Source: Lojkania enalia (lineage: Eukaryota; Ascomycota; Dothideomycetes; Pleosporales). Taken from it: a stretch of 64,000 bases of DNA. Below are positions 35,649 to 46,400 of the stretch, piece after piece. The notes under the pieces were generated by a model that was given only the letters and a program-made list of their open reading frames with translations, was not told where the DNA came from and ran no database searches. Numbering within the stretch: the first letter of the stretch is position 1; each line of letters begins with the position of its first letter. Made by a program: the position numbers and the translations under genes. The stretch spans positions 124,001 to 188,000 of the forward strand of contig ML986587.1 in the NCBI GenBank assembly GCA_010094045.1, read 5' to 3'.

Positions 35649-38600
35649 ATGCCCACACCTCATATCCGCCGTAAGCCTACCTCGCACGGCACCTCAGCTC
35701 TACTCCGCTATCTCTTTCCGAAGACACGACAGCGAGCTCGCGCCCACCTCAACAAGCTACAGCACGAGACTCTTCCCTCCCTCCGCCACCGCACGCATTC
35801 GAGACTCTACAATTATATTGTGTATAGGCAATCACAGAAGCTCAAGGGGAGACCGGGGGTTCTGCAGCGATTACGTAGACATACGAGGCTATTAGGCACC
35901 AGCTATCTCGAAAATGAGGCACGCATTCGCCGCCAAAGGTTGACGCAGACGCGCAGCGAAATCGAGTCTACAAAAACAGCGATGAGTTTCCAAGAAGGTC
36001 GGGAGCCGGGGGCGAGAAGGAGGAAGTTGGCGGGGTATCTAAAAGCCGCAAACGAACTGAGACAGACGTATCAACAGCAGTATGCGGCCGGATGGAGCAG
36101 GAACCAGCCAGCGTACGAGTACGAAGACGAGACGCCGGGGGGATTCCAGGATGCAGCTATTGTCAGGAGCGGGGAAGAGGAAATGATTGTCTTCCCCAGC
36201 TATGCGAGGAAGCATGTAAAGAAGAAGCCCCAAACCGAGCCAGGGACCATTCAGGAGGTCTCGGGAGACGGTCGGGATGCGCGAGACACTGTCGGCGCAG
36301 GCGACGCAGAATTCTGGAAGCAGCAATGGGACGCATATGAAGACGACAATGCTGTCGTCGATGTTGACGTTCGAGGATGGATATATACACCTCACAAGGG
36401 CCAGATGTCGAGGAAGCAGAGGCTCTTCATCGGACTAGCACGGCAGCTTGTTGGCATCCAGGCGCCACCAGCAGGCGCAAAGCCTTCGACCTTATCCCCA
36501 AGTCCGGAAAGCAGCAGCGATCCGAGCCCAGGCCACATAGGACATCGCGAGAGAGCACAGATTAGGCAGGCACAGCGCGATGAGATTCTGACCGCAAAAG
36601 AGGCTGAAGAGATACTGAGGAAGGGGGAGCAAGAGGCAGAAGTTGCAGCAAAAGGGGGGTACAGCGAGAAGCCGCCTCCTGATGATGACAACACGACGTC
36701 GTATCGCTCACTGAGCCAGGAGAGTATTAATTCGAATGATCCGAAAGCAACCCTGAAGCCAGGACAGCTCTCCCAAACCCCGCCCAGCAGCTCGTTAAAA
36801 AGCGAGCAGAGCATTACGCCTATTCAAAAAAGAGCGTCTTGGAACCAGCCCGCTGACATGAGTCCATCAGAACTAACAGAGGCGAACGCGCGTTTGATGG
36901 CAAGATTGCGGCATTTCCTGGCAATACCAATGGCGAACACACCCATTAGTGTCTTCTTCTACAACGACCAGCTTTCGAAACAAAGGACAGTATATACCAA
37001 CCCGTCAGGGCATTTTAGCATTTGCGCAGCGCTAGACTTTGTCCCTACTCATGTGCGGATTCTGGCATCAGACAAGTTATCTGCAACCGAAAAGGTCATT
37101 ATTACCGAGGCGCATGGAGTGAGTGTCATTAGCGACATCGACGATACCATCAAGCACTCCGCAATCAGTAGCGGAGCTCGAGAGATTTTTCGAAACGCTT
37201 TCATCCGAGACTTAGGTGACCTTACGATCGAAGGTGTCAAGGAATGGTATAGCCGGATGTCGGAATTGGGAGTAAAATTCCACTACGTCTCCAACTCGCC
37301 TTGGCAATTGTACCCCGTCCTCCAAAAATATTTCGCAATGGCTGGACTGCCACCTGGCTCATTTCATCTAAAGCAGTATAGTGGCATGCTTCAAGGGATC
37401 TTTGAGCCTGTTGCTGAACGAAAAAAGAGTACTCTTGATAAGATTGCTCGAGATTTTCCTGAGAGGAGCTTCATCTTGATCGGTGATAGCGGTGAGGCTG
37501 ACCTCGAAGTGTATACCGACTTTGTGCTAGAGAACCCAGGACGAGTAATTGCTGTCTTCATCAGGGATGTCACGACCGCCGAAGGAGCCGACTTCTTTGA
37601 TCCCTCAGTAGGTCATATGGGCACAGGAAAGTCGTTCTCATCCCCCCAAGGTGGAAGTGGCAGTTCTCCAAGCAGAGCTGCGAATTCTTCACTTAGTCCT
37701 CAAGAAGATGACCCCGAATTACGAGCTGCCATAGCCGCTTCCCTTAAAGAATTCGAAAATGAAGAGCGGAGACGCTCAAAGTCACTATTCCCTACTTTTA
37801 ACGAGGACCACCCAGAATTGAGACCGCAACTACCTCCTCGAAAGACATCGCAGCCACAAGCTTCGGCTGCTATTGAAAACCTAATTGACCTCTCTGACAA
37901 TGATGAGGAATCACTTCCCGCCCTGCGGCGCGTGAACACTGATACGAAAGTGGAACCGGAGGACCATTCGAGATCCGCAGTTTACAGTATTAGCACAAAA
38001 TCCGCGCCACCTCCACCAAGGAAGCCAGCTGTACTTCGTAGCCCATCCGGGGAGGCGTCTAGCCAACCATCAAAAGGTAAACCTCCACCAAAGCCGCTGA
38101 AGCCCTCATCACAAGTCCACCAATCAAGCCCATTATCCCAGCACCTCACCAACAGCGCAGACTCCCCATCTAAGCGCCAGCCCGGGCCGAAGCTCACCCC
38201 CCAGTCACAACAAACTTATGCGGCTATGGCACGAGACAAACTTTATTCAGTTTACAACAACCTACCAACCCTCCCCTCCCAAAACATGCAGGCCTCTCAG
38301 TCACCGCCCCAACAAAACCTCAACACGGCCCGTCGCGCCGATACATGTGGACCACGCGACTCAGCCTACGGACTTCCCGAAACCACAAGTTCAAGAACGC
38401 CACCTCAGCCGCCGCCGCCGCCGCCACCACGACGGAGTAATACTAATACTACTACATCATCTACAGGTGGTGCTGGGATAGGGAGCGGCGTAGCCCGATA
38501 TCCCGCCGCTGCTGCTTCCTATGTTGGCGGCAAAGCTGCTGTGGCGTGGAACGCTGCGCCGCCTATCCCGCACCCGTCTACTCGCCCACACCCCCTCGAC

Positions 38601-38960
38601 TCCTTTCAATCGTATTCTAGTGGCCCTGCACACTCTTTTTCGTCTACAGCGTCCCCACAAGGCCCGGCTAGGACAAATAAGGGGTCGGCGCTTGGGGCGA
38701 ATGGGAACGGGGCCGCGAACAGCAGCTGGGGGAATGCGGGAGCGGAGAATGATCCTTATCAGGGGATGAATAAGAGGGAGGCATTGTGGAGGCAGAGATT
38801 AACAAGGGCGAAGCAGGTTCTAGGTGAAAAGGGGGTGGTGCTGAGGACTTGGAGGGTGGGCACAGATGTTTCGAAGGAGGCGGAGAAGCTGATTAAGGAC
38901 GCCAATGAGCGGGAAAGGAGAGAGAAAGATGAGCAGAAGGAGGAGAATAGCGGGAGGTAG
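35649..38960 (+). CDS. APP1: APP1-type phosphatidate phosphatase
   Basis: Single exon, 1103 aa. App1 is a Mg-dependent phosphatidate phosphatase that associates with cortical actin patches and endocytic proteins and makes diacylglycerol. The catalytic domain (DUF2183) lies at about 480-660. It has the haloacid-dehalogenase-type DIDDT nucleophile motif at 496-500, followed by HYVSNSPWQLYP and ILIGDSGEADLEVY. The N-terminal 110 residues are Arg-rich. Residues 690-1000 are Pro/Ser-rich with many SH3-ligand-like PPxP runs, including a CCG-encoded poly-Pro tract (nt 38411-38430), which fits binding to actin-patch SH3 proteins. The C-terminus is a charged helix (EAEKLIKDANERERREKDE). The length is longer than yeast App1 but usual for filamentous fungi. 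Confidence 0.93.
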   Translation: MPTPHIRRKPTSHGTSALLRYLFPKTRQRARAHLNKLQHETLPSLRHRTHSRLYNYIVYRQSQKLKGRPGVLQRLRRHTRLLGTSYLENEARIRRQRLTQTRSEIESTKTAMSFQEGREPGARRRKLAGYLKAANELRQTYQQQYAAGWSRNQPAYEYEDETPGGFQDAAIVRSGEEEMIVFPSYARKHVKKKPQTEPGTIQEVSGDGRDARDTVGAGDAEFWKQQWDAYEDDNAVVDVDVRGWIYTPHKGQMSRKQRLFIGLARQLVGIQAPPAGAKPSTLSPSPESSSDPSPGHIGHRERAQIRQAQRDEILTAKEAEEILRKGEQEAEVAAKGGYSEKPPPDDDNTTSYRSLSQESINSNDPKATLKPGQLSQTPPSSSLKSEQSITPIQKRASWNQPADMSPSELTEANARLMARLRHFLAIPMANTPISVFFYNDQLSKQRTVYTNPSGHFSICAALDFVPTHVRILASDKLSATEKVIITEAHGVSVISDIDDTIKHSAISSGAREIFRNAFIRDLGDLTIEGVKEWYSRMSELGVKFHYVSNSPWQLYPVLQKYFAMAGLPPGSFHLKQYSGMLQGIFEPVAERKKSTLDKIARDFPERSFILIGDSGEADLEVYTDFVLENPGRVIAVFIRDVTTAEGADFFDPSVGHMGTGKSFSSPQGGSGSSPSRAANSSLSPQEDDPELRAAIAASLKEFENEERRRSKSLFPTFNEDHPELRPQLPPRKTSQPQASAAIENLIDLSDNDEESLPALRRVNTDTKVEPEDHSRSAVYSISTKSAPPPPRKPAVLRSPSGEASSQPSKGKPPPKPLKPSSQVHQSSPLSQHLTNSADSPSKRQPGPKLTPQSQQTYAAMARDKLYSVYNNLPTLPSQNMQASQSPPQQNLNTARRADTCGPRDSAYGLPETTSSRTPPQPPPPPPPRRSNTNTTTSSTGGAGIGSGVARYPAAAASYVGGKAAVAWNAAPPIPHPSTRPHPLDSFQSYSSGPAHSFSSTASPQGPARTNKGSALGANGNGAANSSWGNAGAENDPYQGMNKREALWRQRLTRAKQVLGEKGVVLRTWRVGTDVSKEAEKLIKDANERERREKDEQKEENSGR

Positions 38961-39243
38961 TAATATCGCGTTACATGGTGTTTGTTGATACCCTGGCGTA
39001 GATAGCGATTGGATAGACCGTTGGAAAGCAAAAATGGGTACACAGTCCAGTGTTGTATGATGATTAAACCGAATCGAGCTTTTCCTAGGCATGCTATCTA
39101 TCGTGTATCCGAGATGTTGTAGAACAAAGCTATATCTGGCACCGCCTTTTAATGTAGCCCAAGCACATGATTTCTGCCCATAAATCGTCTCTCTTAAAAC
39201 AAGCTAATGTTACCAAAAAACCCCCGCACCCCCCAATGATGAC

Positions 39244-42200
39244 CTAAGCAACACCTCTCCGTCCGCCAACCCTCTTCATCCCCTCCTTAACCTGCTCACT
39301 AATCTTCAGTTCCGGGAGTTGCAGAATACCCTTTTCATGGGGCTTAGGCATGAACCCTAATTCAATGAGATAGCTCAGGTAAATGCCTACAGTATCCTCC
39401 TTGACTGTACCTCCAGCACTCCAGTCTTGGCCCGTCCACTCCTTATCCGCCTTTAACGCACTTGTCGCATTTGTGTCATCGAGCTCCGGTGCCTTGGTAT
39501 CTGTGGGGAGATCACCGGTGACGAAGTGGTATAGCGGGAGCAATGCATGTTCTTCCCTTTCCTTGCTAGCCCATCTCCCGGTCCCAGCAATGTATGATTC
39601 CATGTTCCTTTTCCAGATTGAATATGGAATTTCTGGTACTTTGTAGCCGTATAATGACAGCGCACCCAAAAATTGGTTGAACGTGATTCTCGGATGTGAT
39701 GTAATTTGCGCAACGCTAATGGGAGTCTGAGGCGGGGAGAGTGTGGATGCGACGATAACGCGCGCAACATGAGGGACAGGGACCATGTTTATGGTGTTGG
39801 GAATTGAAGGACGGGAGGAGAGTTGGATACAGCCTTTTAGTATGCGGATTAGGAAATCATCTGTGTTGGTCGCTGAAGGATATGTCAGCACCTCACCAAT
39901 GAAATGAATTCGTTAGGAAACTTACTCCCTGTTTCGGGGTCGCCTGTCACATATCCAGGTCGAATAACACATCCTCTCAGCCCCTTCTTGCCGGCTTGTT
40001 GTGTGAGGTATTCTGCTGCCCATTTACTCTGACCGTATCCAGTACCTAGACCTTTACGTGAGCCTTCAAGATCATCTGACTCGGGTACCCCAGTGCCGCC
40101 CTCTGCAACGCTCTCCTCGGATAGTTTGACATAGTGCTCCGTGTCAAGTACGGAGGTAGAGCTGACAAGGCCAAAGTTCTTTGCTTTGCCATGCGAGCAT
40201 AGAGCAAGGGCTGTCATGGTGCTAACGACATTGGGCGCTCGAAGACGGGAGTACGGTAATACCCAGTGCACTAGAGCTCCATTATGGATGACCACATCAA
40301 CCTCATCGCTTAGGCGATTCCATGTGTCCGATGAAAAGCCAAAATTAGGCTTTTCGAGGTCGCCAACCAATACTTCCAGTTTAGATGTCCAATTGTCTCT
40401 CCAAATGCCATATGCCTGCGCGGTATCTCGAATACGACTAAGTGCAGTATCTGCATCTTTTGCTCGGACTAGGATAGTGACCTTCCCGGGACGTGATAAT
40501 AGGTCCCGTAAAATGTAGGCGCCAAGGAAACCTGTAGCACCTGTCAAGAAAGTATGGATCTCTTGTCCAGGCTGGAGTCGCTCTTTAGTCTTGAAATCAG
40601 TCAACTGCTTCGCCAAATCACGAGCGTCAGCCGAGTAATCCTCATCTTCCGGGTCCTCGTCAATGGCTTCCGCGGTGTCTAGACGTAGACCAATGGGATC
40701 AAGGGCCTGCTCAATGGCTGACGAAAAGCCTCGGAGAGTAGGATACTGAAAGATGGTGTTCATAGGCACGTCGATGTCTTTCCACTGCTGGCGAACTTTG
40801 AGGAGCAACTGCTGAGCAATAATACTGTGGCCTCCAAGATCGAAGAACGAGTCGCTTCCACTGATACCATCCGCGCTCACACTATGGAGAAGGTCGGCCC
40901 ATATTTGCGCCACCGTCTTCTCTGTCGGAGTAAGAGCTTTGCCAAGTTGTGAAGGTCGCCTAGCTCCTGCTGCTGCTAGTTGAGATGGTTCAGGGAATGG
41001 TAGGGCAGGACGATCGATTTTCCCGTTCGGATTCAGGGGGAAACGACTGAGCGGAACAATGACGGATGGGACTGCATATGCCGGGAGCTTTTTCTTGAGG
41101 TGCTCCCGAACATCATCTCGAAGGTACTTAAATCGCTTGAGCAAGCCAACTAAGCTTGTATCGTGTTCCGTGTCCTTGGCCCCGCGTTCTTCTAGCCATT
41201 GAAACCAACGCTTCATCTCAGGGACAATGTAGCCTACTAAAGTTAATAATGGTATTACTAGATATGAGGAGTCAATACATACTGACTAATGTTGGCTCTT
41301 CATAAGCATCACGCTTCAGCAATGTGACGTTCTCACGAACTAGAGGATGAGCAGCTAAATGCGAATCGATCTCTCCCAGCTCAATTCGGAATCCGCGGAT
41401 TTTAACCTGGTTATCGACTCGTCCAGTGCAATGCACATTTCCATCCAGACCATAATGACCGAGGTCACCGGATCGATATAGTCTGTCTCGAGGCCCCTTG
41501 TAGAAATCCCTCCATGGCTCCGGCGTTCCGTGTGACTCTCCCTTCTTCTTATCCTCCTCTACCCATTTTTGTGGATCGACGAACCAATTTTCTACAAATT
41601 TGGTCGCTGTTTGATTAGGGAGACCGAGGTATTCCTCAGCTAGGCCGCCAGCGCGAACATATATTTCACCGCTCTCTCCGGGTTCGCAGAGCCTGGTTGG
41701 GTCTTCACGGTTGACTACAAGCAACTGGACGTTATTCATTCCTCGGCCGGCCGGTATGACTTCGCCAAGGGTGTCAAGAAACTCCGGCGCCTCACTTCGG
41801 CTCGGGAGTTCATAGTAGCTTACAGCTCTCTGGGTTTCTGTGGTTCCATACATGTTCACAATACGCACGTTCGGGGCAAGATCCTGAAGCCTCCTGCAGT
41901 CTCTTTTAATGAGGAGATCGCCAACAAAAAAAGAATGGTGTAAGCTAGGGAAGACTGCTGTGGCACCTCCGACTAGAATCTGACCCATAGCCGGAGTAAG
42001 ATGAGTCACTGTTGCGCCATATTTGCGCATCCACTCTGCAAGCTTTTCGTGCTGGATATCCTCCTTGCTGGGAACTAGTAATTGGGCGCCCAGGAAGAGA
42101 GGGGTAAAGATGTCTCGTTGGATTGGATCATGCGCGATTCCAGATAGCATGGTAAACTTGTCGTCTTCCGACAGTCCAAATGTCTCTGCCATCCAGGGGA

Positions 42201-42942
42201 AGTAGTGCGTCAACGAAAAGTGTCGCCCTTTGACGCCCTTAGGCCTGCCTTCCGATCCGGATGTGAAAGACAATGTAGGCGTAGAGTCCGGTCCCACCAC
42301 TACTCCCGGAAGATCGGAGTTTAGTTTCTGTTGCTCATCTAGCGCATCCTTACCGTCCTTTTCGCCGCCAAGTAGTGTACCGTTGTCTTTTAATTGTAGC
42401 GCGGGGATTTCCGTCCGCAGGTCAAGATTCTCTGCAATATAATTTCGGACCTGGTCTGAAAGTGGACCAGCTTCCCTGGTGGCCTTGTCGATAACTACGA
42501 GAGCGCGGGGCTTGGAGACTTCTAGGTAGATGCACTGACGATCAGAGGGATATCTACCCAACAAATTAATCACCCACAGGCACTCAAGAAGCATTCCCCG
42601 TGCTTACAATGGGTCGAGCACGGAAAAGGTAGCGCCCGCAGCAAGAACTGCCATGATGGCTACCACCAGGTCAACACCGCGATGGGCAAAAATCATAACC
42701 ACGTCCCCTCGCTGTATGCCATTCTGCACAAAATGATGCGACAGCACCGCAGTCGCATCGAATATCTGTTTGTATGTAAATCGGCGCTCTGGCGTATTGC
42801 TCGTGGCTGTTTCCACAACACATGCGCGGTCGGGGTGCTTCTTCGCGTTCGCGGCGAAGATGTCATGGATTGATCCCTTGAAATCAGACCAATGGAGGTC
42901 TGCAGTGGGATCTGGGAGCTCAGGCGGAGGTTCGGAGTCCAT
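39244..42942 (-). CDS. LYS2: L-2-aminoadipate reductase (large subunit)
   Basis: Four exons: 42942-42608, 42553-41283, 41233-39926 and 39872-39244 (1180 aa); introns are 49-54 bp. It activates alpha-aminoadipate with ATP, loads it on a carrier domain and reduces it to the semialdehyde with NADPH, the committed fungal lysine step. The adenylation core is seen at [10 protein letters not shown] (209-218) and [18 protein letters not shown]. The carrier domain is DLGGHS with the phosphopantetheine Ser at about 672. The reductase has GATGFLG (767-773) and a YGQSK pair (Tyr935, Lys939). It ends with a typical reductase C-terminal domain. Its carrier Ser needs a LYS5-type phosphopantetheinyl transferase encoded elsewhere. 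It is shorter than yeast Lys2 (about 1390 aa), mainly at the N-terminus. Confidence 0.95.
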
Positions 42943-43564
42943 TGTTGAGTCAATTGGCGTTTATCTCGAATTGCTCGGTGACGTCGCGTGGGATGGCGGG
43001 GCACCGTCTGGACGAGTGAATGAGGACGATTGGTGCAGAGTGTAGCGTGTAGAATATGCTATTGTCGCCAGTCGCGGGTCATATCGACGTGCAAGAAAAG
43101 CTGTCGCAGTCGGTGGGGTGGAAGACGAGTAAATCCCGCAGGACATGGCCTGGTCGACTCATCTATGGCGACATCGGAATTGTGCCGCCAGAAAATCTGG
43201 GGTCGTCGGAAAAGTCTTTCGCCGATGCCGTCAGCCCTACCACTGCCCGCACGTGTAGGGCCCATGGACCACTCCAGCAATTGTGCTGAGTGCAGTTGTA
43301 CAAGAGGCGTGTCGTTGTTGTTTCCTGTTCCCGTTTCCAATTGTCGGCTTCGGGTGTTGTTGTGCCTCTTGAGGCCTTTCCCTCGTTCCTGGCCATTTGG
43401 CCATTCTCTTGCCCCTTTCAGGCCGCCGTCTTCTGAGTCGCCTCCCTGGGGGCCGTTCAGCGACGAGACCAGACGCATCTGACTTTCTCGGTCCTCACCA
43501 TCTCTTCTACCTACCTATGTTGCGATAAAATCCGCATCCGCTCCTTACCATCGGAATCTGCATC
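42943..43564. other. Divergent promoter between LYS2 and the membrane-protein gene
   Basis: 622 bp shared upstream region. Contains one perfect TGAGTCA next to the LYS2 start. Open frames in this stretch (such as 43059-43478 minus) have no family signature. Confidence 0.55.
42946..42952. promoter_or_regulatory. CPC1/GCN4-type heptamer near the LYS2 start
   Basis: TGAGTCA (reverse TGACTCA) is the exact binding core for the general amino-acid control activator known as CPC1, CpcA or GCN4. It lies 4-10 bases upstream of the LYS2 ATG, so it may be in the 5' UTR, and chance occurrence cannot be excluded. LYS2 is a known target class for this system. Confidence 0.35.
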
Positions 43565-45487
43565 ATGCCTGTTCAGCGAACAATTTTCGGCCGGCCGGTG
43601 ATGCTGCAGATGCCGCCGCGCCGTTTCCAGGCTCTCTTTGCCTTCATATTCCTTTTAATACTCACTCTATTCCTCTTCGGGCCTCCGTCGGCTGACACGT
43701 ACGAGGAAGTAAAAGACGCCATCAAGAAACCGCAGCTTCCCGATCACATTCCTGGCATTCAGGAGCTCCAGGAAGGTATCCCCCGTCCATTCGGCCCCCC
43801 CGCTCACAAGCCTCCGGTGCAGCCAAATAGCACAGTCTCTAGTCCCTACCATGGCGCAATAGAATGGCTCAGCGATTTCAAGTGGCATAATCCCTTTTCC
43901 AACGCTATCGCCCTTGACGAGAACCGCGCCGTGCTGCCGCCGCTCAAAGACCGCCCTGTAATCTACACCTTCTACGGTTCACGCGGAAAGCAGGACAAAG
44001 CTGTGTCTGAGGCCGAGAACAGGCTGATACTGGCATGGAGACGGGCCTGGTGGGCGCAGGGTTTCAAGCCGCAGGTCTTGTCGCGCGCCGAGGCTATGAG
44101 GCACCCCCAGTACCAGCGCGTACAGCAATTAAAGTTGGATCCGAAGATGGAGCTCGAGATGATGAGGTGGTTGGCTTGGGGACACATGGGCGATGGCATA
44201 CTCGCGAATTGGCTTGCTCTACCTATGGCCAGGTACGATAACCCTATGCTGAGCTTCTTGCGCCGGAAAGAGTATCCAGTTCTCTCTCGAGTCGATACTT
44301 TGCAGAACGCAGTCTTCTTTGGCGAAGGTGCTGCCGTCAATGCGGCTATCAAGAAGGCTATCGATAACCCACTCTTCAAGAATATGACAGCCAACAAGGA
44401 TAAGATCACCGCCCTAGGCAAGAAGCCGGGCGGGACGATAGTGAATCTGCTCTCAGATGCCGATATTAAGGTCGACTCCAAGGCCAACGGTATTGCCTAC
44501 TACTCTACCGAGACCATCGCGAACCACTACAAGCTGCTAGCCGAAAAGCTGACGGGCAATACAACACAAGTAGAGGGACTTGACCTACTCGCAACCCTCA
44601 TCAATGGCCATCTCCACATGACCTTCCAAAACACCTTCACAGACGGCATTGCTGTTGTCAAACCACTCCCGGAGCACACAACCGCCCTCATGTACGAAGC
44701 CATCGACATTGCTCGCAACCTGACCCAATGTCCTACAACTCCACTCCCAGAATCCTGCCCGCCAAATCTGTCCAAATGCCCCAAATGCGACCCAGAGAAA
44801 CCCCTGAAACTGCGCCTTCTTCCTTCTTACAAGAATATAACAAATCTCTACTCCATCGGCACGGTCCCGCATCCTTACACCATCAACCTCCTACACTACA
44901 CACGTGACACAATAGATGAAACCTGGCTTCGTCGAGAAGCTAAACGCAATATCTGGATCACCGCCGTAACTGCCGCTCTCCTCGAAGGTGACCACACAGA
45001 CGAACGGCGTGTGCTGAGTTTTAAAGATATCGTCGCTACACCAATGTCAGCCTCTAATTCTCTTTGGCTTACCGCTGAGCGCGAGTCGCAAGTTGACTTG
45101 GATTGGATCTTCGGATTCAATCTCCCGCAGCTAGCATCAAATAGTAAGAAAGCGGAAGGCATCCCGATCACGGTCTTTCCACGACCAGGAGTGCCGGATC
45201 CGCTAGAGGGCGTGGAAGTCCCCGATGAGAAGTGGATTGAGAAGGAAGAAGATAGACTAAATAAGGCAAGGGAAGCAATCAAGAGCGAGGACCGGAGAAT
45301 GAAGGAGGTTGTTGATGCAGTGGAAAAGTGGAATATATTTGATACTGAGGCGTGGAAGTTTGCGAGAGCTTGGTCGGCTAGGAGGCGAGTAGAGCGACGG
45401 AAGTGGGAGGAGGAGGAAGAGAGTTTTGCTGGGGCAGAGAGAAAGTCTGGTTTGGGCTGGGGCAGCAGATGGAGTGACAGGAGGTAA
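43565..45487 (+). CDS. Conserved-looking type II membrane protein, unknown function
   Basis: Single exon, 640 aa. A short basic N-terminus (MPVQRTIFGRP, PRRF) precedes one membrane segment at about residues 19-39, then a long domain, giving type II topology as in Golgi or ER-resident enzymes. The lumenal part has several distinctive blocks: VIYTFYGSRGKQD, LAWRRAWWAQGFKPQ, WLAWGHMGDGILANW and HLHMTFQNTFTDG. A CPTTPLPESCPPNLSKCPKC stretch near 395-415 has four cysteines that could pair. The C-terminal 100 residues are charged and helical. Arrangement and placement beside LYS2 give no functional clue. It resembles uncharacterised fungal glycosyltransferase-like lumenal proteins only in topology; no family assignment is made. 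Confidence 0.85.
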   Translation: MPVQRTIFGRPVMLQMPPRRFQALFAFIFLLILTLFLFGPPSADTYEEVKDAIKKPQLPDHIPGIQELQEGIPRPFGPPAHKPPVQPNSTVSSPYHGAIEWLSDFKWHNPFSNAIALDENRAVLPPLKDRPVIYTFYGSRGKQDKAVSEAENRLILAWRRAWWAQGFKPQVLSRAEAMRHPQYQRVQQLKLDPKMELEMMRWLAWGHMGDGILANWLALPMARYDNPMLSFLRRKEYPVLSRVDTLQNAVFFGEGAAVNAAIKKAIDNPLFKNMTANKDKITALGKKPGGTIVNLLSDADIKVDSKANGIAYYSTETIANHYKLLAEKLTGNTTQVEGLDLLATLINGHLHMTFQNTFTDGIAVVKPLPEHTTALMYEAIDIARNLTQCPTTPLPESCPPNLSKCPKCDPEKPLKLRLLPSYKNITNLYSIGTVPHPYTINLLHYTRDTIDETWLRREAKRNIWITAVTAALLEGDHTDERRVLSFKDIVATPMSASNSLWLTAERESQVDLDWIFGFNLPQLASNSKKAEGIPITVFPRPGVPDPLEGVEVPDEKWIEKEEDRLNKAREAIKSEDRRMKEVVDAVEKWNIFDTEAWKFARAWSARRRVERRKWEEEEESFAGAERKSGLGWGSRWSDRR

Positions 45488-45644
45488 TGTGTTTGAGTGG
45501 TTTTCTGTATAAAAGGGTGGTTGGGCGTTTCTATGGGACTAGGTTACGTCATAGGATTTGTTGTGGATATTTTGCATAGATTGTAAAATATTTTTAGAAT
45601 GTTTAAATGGGGTCGAGCTCAAATTGACCAAACCACATATCTAT

Positions 45645-46228
45645 CTAAGGGATCGTGGGCGCCCATCCCTCAAACTCGATGTCACATTTCGTCTGATTCG
45701 CCGCACAACCCCACCCTGGCGCCGGCATATCCCCTAACGCCCCCCTAAAGTTCCTGAACCGCACATTCTCAAACGGCTGTTTCCAATCACTGCTCTGACA
45801 AACTGTATACCACCGACTGACACACGCACACCGATTATAACACCTGTTCCCCTCCGCCGCTCCGCCCTTCAGAATCGTCACACCGTCCCATGTCACATTC
45901 GTAATCGGATCCGTCGACAGCTCGTTCGTGAATCCCGTCCCGAAGTCCCCCTCAAAGGTTAGGTTTGAGACGTAGATATTGCGGACGCCAATGCCCGAGA
46001 GCTTAGGGCTCATGTAGGGTAGGGTCGTTCCGACCATCACTACGACCCCGCGCCAGGTATTCTTACACGACACATTTCGCACAGTAACGCCGTTGGTGCC
46101 GCGATCAAAGGCTATGCATACACCAACCGTACGTCCGTTTCCGGGCTCGTTGGTGTGGAAGTCCGTGGTGACGGTGTCGATGGTTACATCCGTCACGTCG
46201 CCCATTTCGAAGCCGAAGGACTCGGATT
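45645..46228 (-). pseudogene. Truncated parallel beta-helix gene (GH28/pectin-lyase-fold fragment)
   Basis: About 194 codons of a C-terminal half remain, ending APTIP and a stop at 45645. The repeated short strands (DVTDVTIDTV, GVTVRNVSCKNTWRG, VRNIYVSNLTFEG, ITNVTWDGVTIL, FENVRFRNFRG) are characteristic of polygalacturonase-like beta-helices that cut pectin outside the cell. The N-terminal half with signal peptide and most catalytic Asp residues is missing. Exactly at 46229 the frame runs into the dispersed repeat, and the open frame only continues through repeat sequence by chance. No N-terminal half was recognised on the far side. The family is therefore likely but the exact GH family is not certain. 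Confidence 0.7.
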
Positions 46229-46400
46229 TGTGGTGAGAGGCGAATCTTGTCTCAGGGAGGGAGATGAGGAGCTGAACTGGTTGATTGAAGATGGCCAGCG
46301 GGCCATATTTATGTACATGAAAAAGGGGTATATCAGCTGATATCCAGCGTGATATCCGGCGTGATATCGACCGTGATATCGTACGTCGATATCTGATACA
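46229..46400 (+). repeat. Dispersed repeat, copy 2 (solo-LTR-like)
   Basis: 172 bp, starts TGTGGTGAGAGGCG and ends TATCTGATACA; the plus-strand counterpart of the minus-strand copy at 27592-27743. It contains a small tandem array of about 12 bp, each unit ending GTGATATC (near 46348-46380), which explains its greater length. Flanks GGATT and GCTCG are not a target-site duplication. It breaks the beta-helix gene on its left. Confidence 0.72.
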
